A stretch of 5,078 bases of DNA from Acidimicrobiia bacterium (lineage in GTDB: Bacteria > Actinomycetota > Acidimicrobiia > Spongiisociales > ZC4RG35): contig JAICND010000143.1 in the NCBI GenBank assembly GCA_025929005.1, positions 1 through 5,078 of the forward strand, in the 5' to 3' direction. Positions 1-5,078 of the stretch are shown piece after piece. Position numbers and translations under genes: made by a program. Each line of letters begins with the position of its first letter. The stretch's first letter is position 1. The notes under the pieces were generated by a model, which was given only the letters and a program-made list of their open reading frames with translations, was not told the DNA's origin and searched no databases.

Positions 1-326
1 ACACCGGCGCCGGCCGCGGCTCCGAGCAAATAGGGGTCCGCCATCACGTTACGGAACACCCCCTGATAGGCGCCACCACACAAGGCGAGAGTGCCTCCAA
101 CCAGGGCACCCAGCACGACCCGGGGAGCCCGGATCGAAAAGAGGATCGCGCTCTCCTGACCGGTGAGCCCGCTGCTGAGGGTGAAGCCGGGAAGAGCGTC
201 GACCAGGGCTCGCAACGCCGCTCCGATGTCGATCCCGGCCGGGCCGATTAGCAGACCCGCCAGGGCGGCCACTACCAGCAGACAGCCAGTGACCAACCAG
301 GCAGACGGCGATACACGGGCCGTCAT
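1..326 (-). CDS. btuC: BtuC/FecCD-family ABC transporter permease, N-terminal part (runs off left edge)
   Basis: This is the membrane permease of a vitamin B12 or iron-siderophore ABC importer; it would move substrate delivered by the upstream lipoprotein across the cytoplasmic membrane. About 108 residues are visible, roughly a third of the usual 330-350. A hydrophobic first helix spans about residues 9-27. The family signature follows: IRAPRVVLGALVGGTLALCG, then QGVFRNVMADPYLLG, closely matching the FecCD/BtuC consensus around the second and third helices. The ATG at 326-324 lies 19 bases after the btuF stop, and stops just upstream exclude a longer form. Its Shine-Dalgarno site is weak, so translational coupling to btuF is likely. 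The family alone does not separate cobalamin from siderophore; the cobalamin riboswitch heading the operon is the reason for choosing B12. An ATPase gene (btuD) is expected further left but is not in the window. Confidence 0.9.
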   Translation of the reverse strand, partial: MTARVSPSAWLVTGCLLVVAALAGLLIGPAGIDIGAALRALVDALPGFTLSSGLTGQESAILFSIRAPRVVLGALVGGTLALCGGAYQGVFRNVMADPYLLGAAAGAG

Positions 327-345
327 CGCTCGATTAGTGAGCGAC

Positions 346-1317
346 TCAGGAAGTGCCAGCGAGCTCACTGGCCGCCCGAGCTATCTGACTCAGAAGGTCG
401 ACGATGCGGGGACCCCACCGCGAAGCGATGTCATCGTTGAGCTCCACGACTCCGCCGCTGACAACAGCCTTCATCCCCTCCCATCCAGGGCGGGCCGCAA
501 CGGCAGTAGCGTTCTGCGCACAGCAGAGGGTGTCAGCGAGCAAGATCAGATCGGGGTCGGCGGCGATGATGAACTCAGCAGTCAGCTGGGGAAATCCGAA
601 GGCGGCCCCGTCCGCATCAGCGGGATCGGCAATGTTCTGCAGACCGAGCTGACCGATCAAGGAGCCAATGAAAGTAGAGGAAGTGACGCTGAAGTACGAG
701 GGGTCGAGCTCGTAGTAATAGGTGAGTGTCGTGCCCCCGAGGTCGACACCAGCAACCACCTCGGCGAGATCGGCCTGGATCGCGGAAACGGCCGCGGCGG
801 TCTCGTCGACATTCCCGGTAGCCGTACCGAGAGCGCCGAACTGGGTCCACACTTCCTCGATCGTCGCCGCGGCCGGCAGCAACAGGGTAGGTATCTCCAG
901 CTGGGTGAGGCCGGCCAATAAGTCATTGGTGTCAAAGGAGATCACGACCAGGTCGGGTGAGTACGAGGCCACTGCTTCGGCGCTGGGGGTAAAGGCCGCC
1001 AGATCGGTGATGGGAGCCTCCGGCGGATGGTTGGAGAGGCTGTCAACGGCGACAACCTGATCACCTGCCCCAATAGCGAACAACATCTCGGTGGCGGTGG
1101 CCGACAGCGAGACGATGGCCTCCGGTCGCGCCGGAATCACCACCTCTCCGTTGGCGGCGGTGACCGTCGCAGGAAAGTTCTGATCGACGACCGCGGTGGT
1201 TGTAGTAGTGACGGCGGTAGTGGTTGTCGTGGCATCACTCGTTGTCGTGGTGGAATCGCCACCACAGGCAGCGGCCACCAACAGGAGACTCACCAGACGA
1301 ATACAACTCTTAAACAA
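346..1317 (-). CDS. btuF: Cobalamin-binding lipoprotein of a B12 ABC importer (BtuF-like)
   Basis: Extracytoplasmic substrate-binding protein that captures cobalamin (or a corrinoid) and hands it to the BtuC-type permease encoded just downstream. The 323-residue product has a short lipoprotein signal (K3, R7, hydrophobic 8-17, lipobox ending at Cys18), a Thr-rich low-complexity linker at about 20-45 that would tether the domain to the membrane, then a periplasmic-binding fold of the helical-backbone (BtuF/FhuD) class. Typical motifs are the first-lobe strand IVSLSATATEMLFAIGAGDQ (68-87), the segment SLSNHPPEA (93-101), DTLCCAQ (262-268) and the C-terminal WGPRIVDLLSQIA. I chose the TTG at 1317-1315 because AGGAGG lies 5 bases upstream and the lipoprotein signal begins there. 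The in-frame extension to a GTG at 1407 would add 30 residues encoded by riboswitch RNA and bury the signal peptide. Substrate is inferred from the riboswitch; a siderophore cannot be excluded from the protein alone. Confidence 0.9.
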   Translation of the reverse strand: MFKSCIRLVSLLLVAAACGGDSTTTTSDATTTTTAVTTTTTAVVDQNFPATVTAANGEVVIPARPEAIVSLSATATEMLFAIGAGDQVVAVDSLSNHPPEAPITDLAAFTPSAEAVASYSPDLVVISFDTNDLLAGLTQLEIPTLLLPAAATIEEVWTQFGALGTATGNVDETAAAVSAIQADLAEVVAGVDLGGTTLTYYYELDPSYFSVTSSTFIGSLIGQLGLQNIADPADADGAAFGFPQLTAEFIIAADPDLILLADTLCCAQNATAVAARPGWEGMKAVVSGGVVELNDDIASRWGPRIVDLLSQIARAASELAGTS

Positions 1318-1319
1318 GA

Positions 1320-1385
1320 CATCCTCCTGGGCGGAGGATGAAGGTCCTTGCTCGGCGGCAGCCCGCACGAACTCCTCCTTCATCC
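1320..1385 (-). promoter_or_regulatory. Translational expression platform: SD-sequestering hairpin and competing antisequestor
   Basis: Read on the minus strand, CATCCTCC (1340-1333) and GGAGGATG (1327-1320) form a perfect 8-bp stem with a 5-base loop GCCCA, which buries the AGGAGG of btuF. Upstream, GGATGAAGG (1385-1377) is perfectly complementary over 9 bases to CCTTCATCC (1344-1336), which overlaps the left arm of that stem. The two pairings exclude each other. This is the expected layout for a riboswitch that controls translation: with ligand the hairpin forms and btuF is silent; without ligand the antisequestor frees the site. The pairings are read directly; the direction of switching is inferred from known cobalamin riboswitches. 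No U-run follows the hairpin, so a terminator is unlikely. Confidence 0.75.
1323..1328 (-). promoter_or_regulatory. Shine-Dalgarno site that fixes the TTG start of btuF
   Basis: AGGAGG on the minus strand sits 5 bases before the TTG at 1317. It decides the start of btuF, because the alternative in-frame starts upstream lie in riboswitch or switch-region RNA. An ATG at 1322-1320 directly abuts the site but is out of frame, has no spacing, and stops after ten codons. Confidence 0.85.
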
Positions 1386-1399
1386 GAGGTACGTTCGTG

Positions 1400-1540
1400 A
1401 CCACCACGCAGGCGACCTGGCTTGTCCCCTTCGGGCTCGCAGCTCGAGAGCACTTTGGGGCTTGACAGTTGCGGGACAGTGCCGGACTCTCACCGGACTT
1501 CGCTGTCGTGACGGCACCTGGCTCGGTTTTGAACCAGCCG
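1400..1540 (-). promoter_or_regulatory. Cobalamin (adenosylcobalamin-type) riboswitch aptamer
   Basis: On the minus strand the conserved parts appear in the family's order: CCAGGTGCC (1521-1513), the core hairpin CCGGTGAGAGTCCGG (1496-1482), the hallmark ACTGTCCCGCAACTGT (1480-1465), a CCCC/GGGG-closed variable arm (about 1460-1426) ending in CCCGAAGGGG, and the B12 box AAGCCAGGTCGCCTG (1423-1409). CAGG (1520-1517) can pair with CCTG (1413-1410) of the B12 box, as in helix P2. The outer P1 helix could not be resolved with confidence, so both ends are approximate. It lies in the 5' leader of btuF and would lower B12 uptake when cobalamin is plentiful. It was found by motif reading, not by a covariance model. 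Confidence 0.9.
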
Positions 1541-1544
1541 GCGA

Positions 1545-1552
1545 ACTATACG
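1545..1552. promoter_or_regulatory. Candidate shared -10 region of divergent promoters
   Basis: An AT-rich island in GC-rich sequence reads TATACG on the plus strand (1547-1552) and TATAGT on the minus strand (1550-1545). Minus-strand transcription would begin near 1538, just ahead of the riboswitch core; plus-strand transcription near 1559, leaving a leader of about 28 bases before the decarboxylase. No convincing -35 box is seen at the right distance for either direction, so this is tentative. Confidence 0.3.
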
Positions 1553-1587
1553 CCTCTTGGCTGCCGACCGCATGGCACCATGGGGTA

Positions 1588-2979
1588 ATGGCAGGTCACA
1601 TGCCCCCTGAGGAGTTTCGCCGCCACGGTCACGAGATCGTTGATTGGATAGCTGACTACCTCGCGCGGGTCGACACACTGCCCGTCCTCCCCGAGGGCAA
1701 GCCCGGTGACATTCTCGCCGTGCTTCCCGACCGGGCTCCTGAACAACCGGAGGACTTCTCGGTGTTGATGGCCGACCTCGACCGGGTGGTGGTGCCAGGT
1801 CTGGTGGGGTGGCAGCACCCCGGGTTCTTTGCCTACTTTCCTGGAAACATCTCTCCCCCTGCGGTTCTTGCGGAGATGGTGACCGCCAGCCTTGGTCAGC
1901 AAGGAATGATGTGGTCGACCAGCCCGGCAGCCACAGAGGTGGAGATGAGGGTGCTCGACTGGTTGGTCGACCTGCTTGGTCTTCCGCAAGCCTGGAAAAT
2001 GGCGGGCCCGGGCGGCGGGGTGATTCAGGTCAGCGCTTCGGACGCTACCCACACCGCCCTTGCCGTCGCCCGCTACCGCGCCCAGGAAGAGGCTGCGCTC
2101 GACGACCTCGTCGCATACACATCCAGCCAGGCCCACTCCTCGATCGAGAAGGGCGCCCGCGTTGCCGGCTTTCGCCATCTTCGCTCGATCGAGGTTGATT
2201 ATCAGTTTGCGATGAGATCCGATGCTCTCGAGCGGGCCATCAACGATGACCGCAAAGCCGGTCTCACTCCGGCCTTCGTATGTTCGTCGGTCGGAACGAC
2301 CGGCACGACCGCAGTCGACCCGGTCCGGAGGATCGGCGAGTTGGCCCGGAAGGACGGCCTCTGGCATCACGTCGACGCCGCGTTCGCCGGCAGCGCCATG
2401 ATCTGTCCGGAGTTCCGCCACCATCAGGACGGTCTCGAACTCGTCGACAGCTATGTGTTTAACCCGCACAAGTGGCTCTTGACGAACTTCGACTGCTCCG
2501 TGTTTTACGTCGCCGACCGACAGCCATTGCTAAAAGCCCTCAGCATCCTTCCCCCCTATCTCCGAGGCTCTGCCTCCGACGGGGCTGTGGTCGTCGACTA
2601 TCGGGACTGGCATGTCCCCCTAGGGCGACGCTTCCGAAGTCTGAAGTTGTGGTGGGTGCTGCGTTCATATGGCGCCGAGGGGCTGAGGCAGCTCATCCGC
2701 ACCCATGTGTCGCTCGCACAATCGTTGGCCGCCAGGATCTCGGATCACCCACGGTTGGAACTGGTCGCCCCAGTCCCGTTCTCCCTGGTCTGTTTTCGGC
2801 ACAGCGATGGCAACGAGGCGACCATATCGCTAGCCGAAGCCATTAACCGATCAGGGCACAGTTACGTGACACCTTCTTCTATCAACGAGATGTCGTTCAT
2901 CCGGGTCTCGATCGGCCAGACCAAAACCGACCAGCGGCACATCGATCGTCTCTGGGAGTTGGTCGTAGCGAACGCCTGA
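1588..2979 (+). CDS. Aromatic L-amino-acid decarboxylase (PLP-dependent, group II)
   Basis: Cytoplasmic enzyme that removes CO2 from an aromatic amino acid (tryptophan, phenylalanine, tyrosine, DOPA or 5-hydroxytryptophan) to give the amine. The 463 residues match the family's usual 460-480 and align with animal DOPA decarboxylase along most of their length. Key parts: substrate-pocket motif WQHPGFFAYFP (75-85), SASDATHTAL (149-158), QAHSSIEKG (181-189) whose His183 stacks on the cofactor, HVDAAFAGSAMICPEFRH (261-278) with Asp263 for the pyridine nitrogen, and NPHKW with the PLP-binding Lys295. Tyr324 in the catalytic loop and His183 are both kept, which favours true decarboxylation over the aldehyde synthase variants of plants and insects. 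Gly346 in PLGRRFRS matches animal DDC and plant tryptophan decarboxylase rather than the Ser of plant tyrosine decarboxylases. Both candidate starts have weak ribosome sites; ATG 1600 matches the N-terminus of homologues equally well or better. Substrate is not settled. Confidence 0.93.
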   Translation: MAGHMPPEEFRRHGHEIVDWIADYLARVDTLPVLPEGKPGDILAVLPDRAPEQPEDFSVLMADLDRVVVPGLVGWQHPGFFAYFPGNISPPAVLAEMVTASLGQQGMMWSTSPAATEVEMRVLDWLVDLLGLPQAWKMAGPGGGVIQVSASDATHTALAVARYRAQEEAALDDLVAYTSSQAHSSIEKGARVAGFRHLRSIEVDYQFAMRSDALERAINDDRKAGLTPAFVCSSVGTTGTTAVDPVRRIGELARKDGLWHHVDAAFAGSAMICPEFRHHQDGLELVDSYVFNPHKWLLTNFDCSVFYVADRQPLLKALSILPPYLRGSASDGAVVVDYRDWHVPLGRRFRSLKLWWVLRSYGAEGLRQLIRTHVSLAQSLAARISDHPRLELVAPVPFSLVCFRHSDGNEATISLAEAINRSGHSYVTPSSINEMSFIRVSIGQTKTDQRHIDRLWELVVANA

Positions 2980-2989
2980 GCTCTTGTGG

Positions 2990-4141
2990 CTAGCCCTCCT
3001 GGCGGACGCCCAGAGTGGCCTGGATAGTGATGATGTCGCCGTCGCGCACAACGTCGAGGACCACGGTCTCGCCGGGCGTGTAGCTGCGTATGCGGCCGAC
3101 CAAATCAGTGATGGACATCACCGACTGGGCGTCGACTGCGACGACGATGTCTCCAACCACTATGCCAGCGGCGGCAGCGGGACCGTCGGCTTCGACGCTG
3201 GTAACCAGCGCCCCCGCCCGGTCGCCGGTGGCGTCTTCGCCGGATACGCCGAGGAAAGCCGTTTCGATCGGAGTCCCCGCCACGATCTGACCGGCCAGTT
3301 GATAGGCCAGGTTGATCGGGACGGCAAAGCCAACCCCGGCGTTGGAACCCGTGGTAGTGAAGATCTGAATGTTTACTCCGATGACGCGACCTTCCCGATC
3401 CGCCAGAGCACCACCAGAGTTTCCGGGGTTGATGGAAGCATCAGTCTGCACCAACACCTGGGCACCGCTCTGCGACCGGACCGGTCGGTCGACGGCACTG
3501 ACGATGCCGGACGTCACCGTTTGTTCGAGTCCCCACGGGCTGCCGATGGCTATTGCCAGCTGGCCCACCCTGAGCTCTTCGTCGAGGGCAAGAGGTGCCG
3601 GAGGCACGTCGGTCCGTTCGACCTGGACAACGGCGATGTCGTTGGCGGCATTGGTGCCAAGGACGGTGCCGTCCTCGAGCTGGCCGTCGGCGTATCGAAC
3701 CGTGACCTGATCGGTCCCTTCGACGACGTGGGCAGCAGTGAGAATCAGGCCGGGCTCATAGAAGAAGCCAGATCCCAGCCCGAACACCGTGTCAATCTGA
3801 ACCATCGACGGCAACAACGCCGCAGCGACGTCTGCCACCGGTTCTTCACCAGGGACAATGACCGGCGCTACCAGGCTGGTCGTTGGTGCGCTTGCCGCTG
3901 TCGTCGCGGTTGCCGTCGCCCCGTCCTGATTGTTGAGCAGAAGGCCGATACCCACTCCGCTTCCCAACAAGGCGACGATAAGCAAGAGGGCCCCGAGAAC
4001 ACGCAAACCGGAACGCCTGGGAGTCAGCGGCGGGATGGCGCTGGGCACGTCCTCGCGCAGGCCATCGCTTTGGGGCGGCGTGATGGGAACAGTGTCATCC
4101 GGATCCGAACGGGGATTCGGGGTTGGGTTCATACCGATCAT
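2990..4141 (-). CDS. htrA: Membrane-anchored HtrA/DegP-type serine protease with PDZ domain
   Basis: Extracytoplasmic quality-control protease of family S1C, expected to degrade or refold damaged envelope proteins. Domains over 383 residues: a Pro- and acid-rich cytoplasmic tail (1-46), one transmembrane helix (about 47-68), an Ala/Thr linker (74-92), a trypsin-like domain (about 105-290) and a single C-terminal PDZ domain (about 295-378). The catalytic triad is complete: His138 in TAAHVV, Asp168 in NDIAVV and Ser242 in GNSGGAL. The oxyanion-loop region INPGNSGG and the FAVPI segment are typical. I chose the ATG at 4141 because GGAGG lies 5 bases upstream; a TTG at 4159 would place that site inside the gene, and ATG 4132 is less well spaced. 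The kinase gene ends 33 bases upstream on the same strand, so the two are probably one transcript. This one-TM, one-PDZ layout resembles mycobacterial PepD and Bacillus HtrA-type proteins. Confidence 0.94.
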   Translation of the reverse strand: MIGMNPTPNPRSDPDDTVPITPPQSDGLREDVPSAIPPLTPRRSGLRVLGALLLIVALLGSGVGIGLLLNNQDGATATATTAASAPTTSLVAPVIVPGEEPVADVAAALLPSMVQIDTVFGLGSGFFYEPGLILTAAHVVEGTDQVTVRYADGQLEDGTVLGTNAANDIAVVQVERTDVPPAPLALDEELRVGQLAIAIGSPWGLEQTVTSGIVSAVDRPVRSQSGAQVLVQTDASINPGNSGGALADREGRVIGVNIQIFTTTGSNAGVGFAVPINLAYQLAGQIVAGTPIETAFLGVSGEDATGDRAGALVTSVEADGPAAAAGIVVGDIVVAVDAQSVMSITDLVGRIRSYTPGETVVLDVVRDGDIITIQATLGVRQEG

Positions 4142-4143
4142 TG

Positions 4144-4151
4144 TTACCTCC
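4144..4151 (-). promoter_or_regulatory. Shine-Dalgarno site that fixes the htrA start
   Basis: GGAGGTAA on the minus strand, with the GGAGG core 5 bases ahead of the ATG at 4141-4139. It lies in the 33-base gap after the kinase stop codon and excludes the longer TTG start at 4159. Confidence 0.85.
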
Positions 4152-4174
4152 GACCCCAACCTATGCCGAAGTCT

Positions 4175-5078
4175 CTAAACGAGCGGTAAAGGATTGGAGG
4201 TCGGTGCCTCGTCCCCTTCACCCGGAAGCCAGATGACCATTGTCGACCCGTGACCCGCTTCTGTGTGGATCCGAAAGACACCGTTGTGTAGCTGCGCAAC
4301 CTGTTCGACGATGCTGAGCCCAAAGCCACCGGTGGTGGTTTCGGGGTCGAACCCAGGACCTTGATCGGAGACGGCGAGATAGCTCCAGCCGGTGCCGTCC
4401 CGTCCACTGGCAATGCGCAGCCGTCCGCCCGGGGGAGACACCCGGATGCCGTTGTCGACCAGATTGGTGAGGGCGCGACTCAGCGAGACCGCTTCTCCCT
4501 GCACCTCGGCGGCAGCGGTTGTCGGCTCGATGACGACTCCTGCCGCCGTGGCAGTTGGTGAGTGGTCGACCGCTACCTGGCGGACCAGAGCTGCCAGGTC
4601 GACATTCACTCGCGCTGCTTTTCCTCCTTCAAAACGAGCAGCAGCCAACAGCCCGTCGATCATGGTCCCCATTCGAGTGGCGTTGCGAACGACGATCTCG
4701 CCCGTCGAGCGCCACTCGTCGAGGTTGGCGGCGGGATCATCGAGTGTGACCTCGACGTTGCTGCGGATCACCGACAACGGGGTCCGCAGGTCATGGGAGG
4801 TGTCGGCCAGGAAACGCCGTTGTGATCGAAAGGCGCGCTCAAGGCGGTCGAGCATCCCGTCAAAGGTTGCAGCCATGCGAGTCAGTTCATCATCGGGGCC
4901 ATCGAGCCCGATGCGCCGGGAAAGGTCGGAGGCCTCGATTTCCCGGGCCACCTGCGTGATCCGATCCATCGGAGCGAGGGCGCGCCCGGCGATGACCCAG
5001 CCAACTACCAGGCTGACCACAAATAAGAGCACCACTGCGATGATCATGTACCGCGCAAGTTGCTCGAGCACGAACTGA
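4175..5078 (-). CDS. Sensor histidine kinase, C-terminal part (runs off right edge)
   Basis: Membrane sensor of a two-component system that autophosphorylates on His and passes phosphate to a response regulator. The frame is open to the window edge; about 300 residues are visible. Counting from the GTG at 5071 as residue 1: a transmembrane helix (about 8-28), a HAMP linker (about 29-80), a HisKA dimerisation domain with the H-box TSHDLRTPLS and phospho-acceptor His93, and an HATPase_c domain with N-box NLVDNGIR (Asn207), G1-box DQGPGF (Asp236) and G2-box GGFGLSIV. All catalytic boxes are intact, so the kinase should be active. That GTG is probably not the real start, because it sits at the edge of a transmembrane helix and the sensor domain with the first helix should lie upstream. 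The downstream HtrA protease gene suggests a role in envelope stress, as for MprB or CssS. The stop TAG is at 4177-4175. Confidence 0.92.
   Translation of the reverse strand, partial: QFVLEQLARYMIIAVVLLFVVSLVVGWVIAGRALAPMDRITQVAREIEASDLSRRIGLDGPDDELTRMAATFDGMLDRLERAFRSQRRFLADTSHDLRTPLSVIRSNVEVTLDDPAANLDEWRSTGEIVVRNATRMGTMIDGLLAAARFEGGKAARVNVDLAALVRQVAVDHSPTATAAGVVIEPTTAAAEVQGEAVSLSRALTNLVDNGIRVSPPGGRLRIASGRDGTGWSYLAVSDQGPGFDPETTTGGFGLSIVEQVAQLHNGVFRIHTEAGHGSTMVIWLPGEGDEAPTSNPLPLV

Noticed and set aside
163..921. Plus-strand open frame opposite btuC and btuF.
   Set aside because: It spans two clear minus-strand genes and their junction, and shows no family motif.
1196..1256. Tandem-like repeat of GTGGTTGTAGTAG-type units.
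   Set aside because: It is the reverse complement of Thr codons in the low-complexity linker of the lipoprotein, not an independent repeat.
1462..1490. TTGACA at 1462-1467 on the plus strand as a -35 box for the decarboxylase.
   Set aside because: It is the complement of conserved riboswitch core sequence, and 17 bases downstream there is no -10-like hexamer.
1348..1587. N-terminal extension of the decarboxylase frame back to an ATG at 1348.
   Set aside because: It runs antisense through the riboswitch and its platform, shows no similarity to the family N-terminus, and homologues begin near the ATG at 1588 or 1600.
1546..2469. A 307-codon open frame on the minus strand opposite the decarboxylase.
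   Set aside because: It is a codon-bias shadow in GC-rich DNA with no recognisable domain and no ribosome site, lying opposite a strongly conserved enzyme.
3471..3500. Palindrome-like cgaccgga/ccggtcgg sequence as an operator.
   Set aside because: It is imperfect, lies deep inside the conserved protease domain, and is explained by codon use.
2984..4189. A 401-codon open frame on the plus strand opposite htrA.
   Set aside because: The complementary frame encodes a full HtrA protease with triad and PDZ domain; the plus-strand translation is Arg/Gly/Asp-rich with no domain.

Overview
The window looks like chromosomal DNA from a high-GC Gram-positive bacterium, most likely an actinobacterium. 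The clues are the GC-rich third positions, clear Shine-Dalgarno sites, a cobalamin-uptake lipoprotein with a long Thr-rich linker, and a histidine kinase followed by a membrane-anchored HtrA protease. A member of the Acidimicrobiia is my guess from the Thr-rich linker; nothing here proves it. No mobile element, CRISPR array, tRNA or rRNA was seen.

There are three blocks. Positions 1-1540 (minus strand) hold the start of a vitamin B12 uptake operon: a cobalamin riboswitch, then a BtuF-type binding lipoprotein, then the first third of a BtuC-type permease that runs off the left edge. The riboswitch carries the conserved core and B12 box. It is followed by a visible translational switch: a hairpin that hides the Shine-Dalgarno site of btuF, and an upstream 9-base segment that can pair with the same strand of that hairpin. 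BtuF starts at a TTG codon set by this site, not at the longer in-frame GTG or ATG, which lie in the riboswitch and its switch region.

Positions 1588-2979 (plus strand) encode a complete pyridoxal-phosphate aromatic L-amino-acid decarboxylase, close in motif detail to animal DOPA decarboxylase. It is transcribed divergently from the B12 operon and shares its promoter region.

Positions 2990-5078 (minus strand) hold the 3' part of a sensor histidine kinase gene followed 33 bases later by an HtrA-type serine protease with one transmembrane anchor and one PDZ domain. This kinase-protease order matches the mycobacterial mprAB-pepD envelope stress locus, so a response regulator gene is expected just beyond the right edge. 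The protease and decarboxylase genes converge with only 10 bases between their stop codons.

The individual families are known. The parts most worth a second look are the B12 expression platform, the divergent pairing of B12 uptake with an aromatic amine-forming enzyme, and the kinase-HtrA module.
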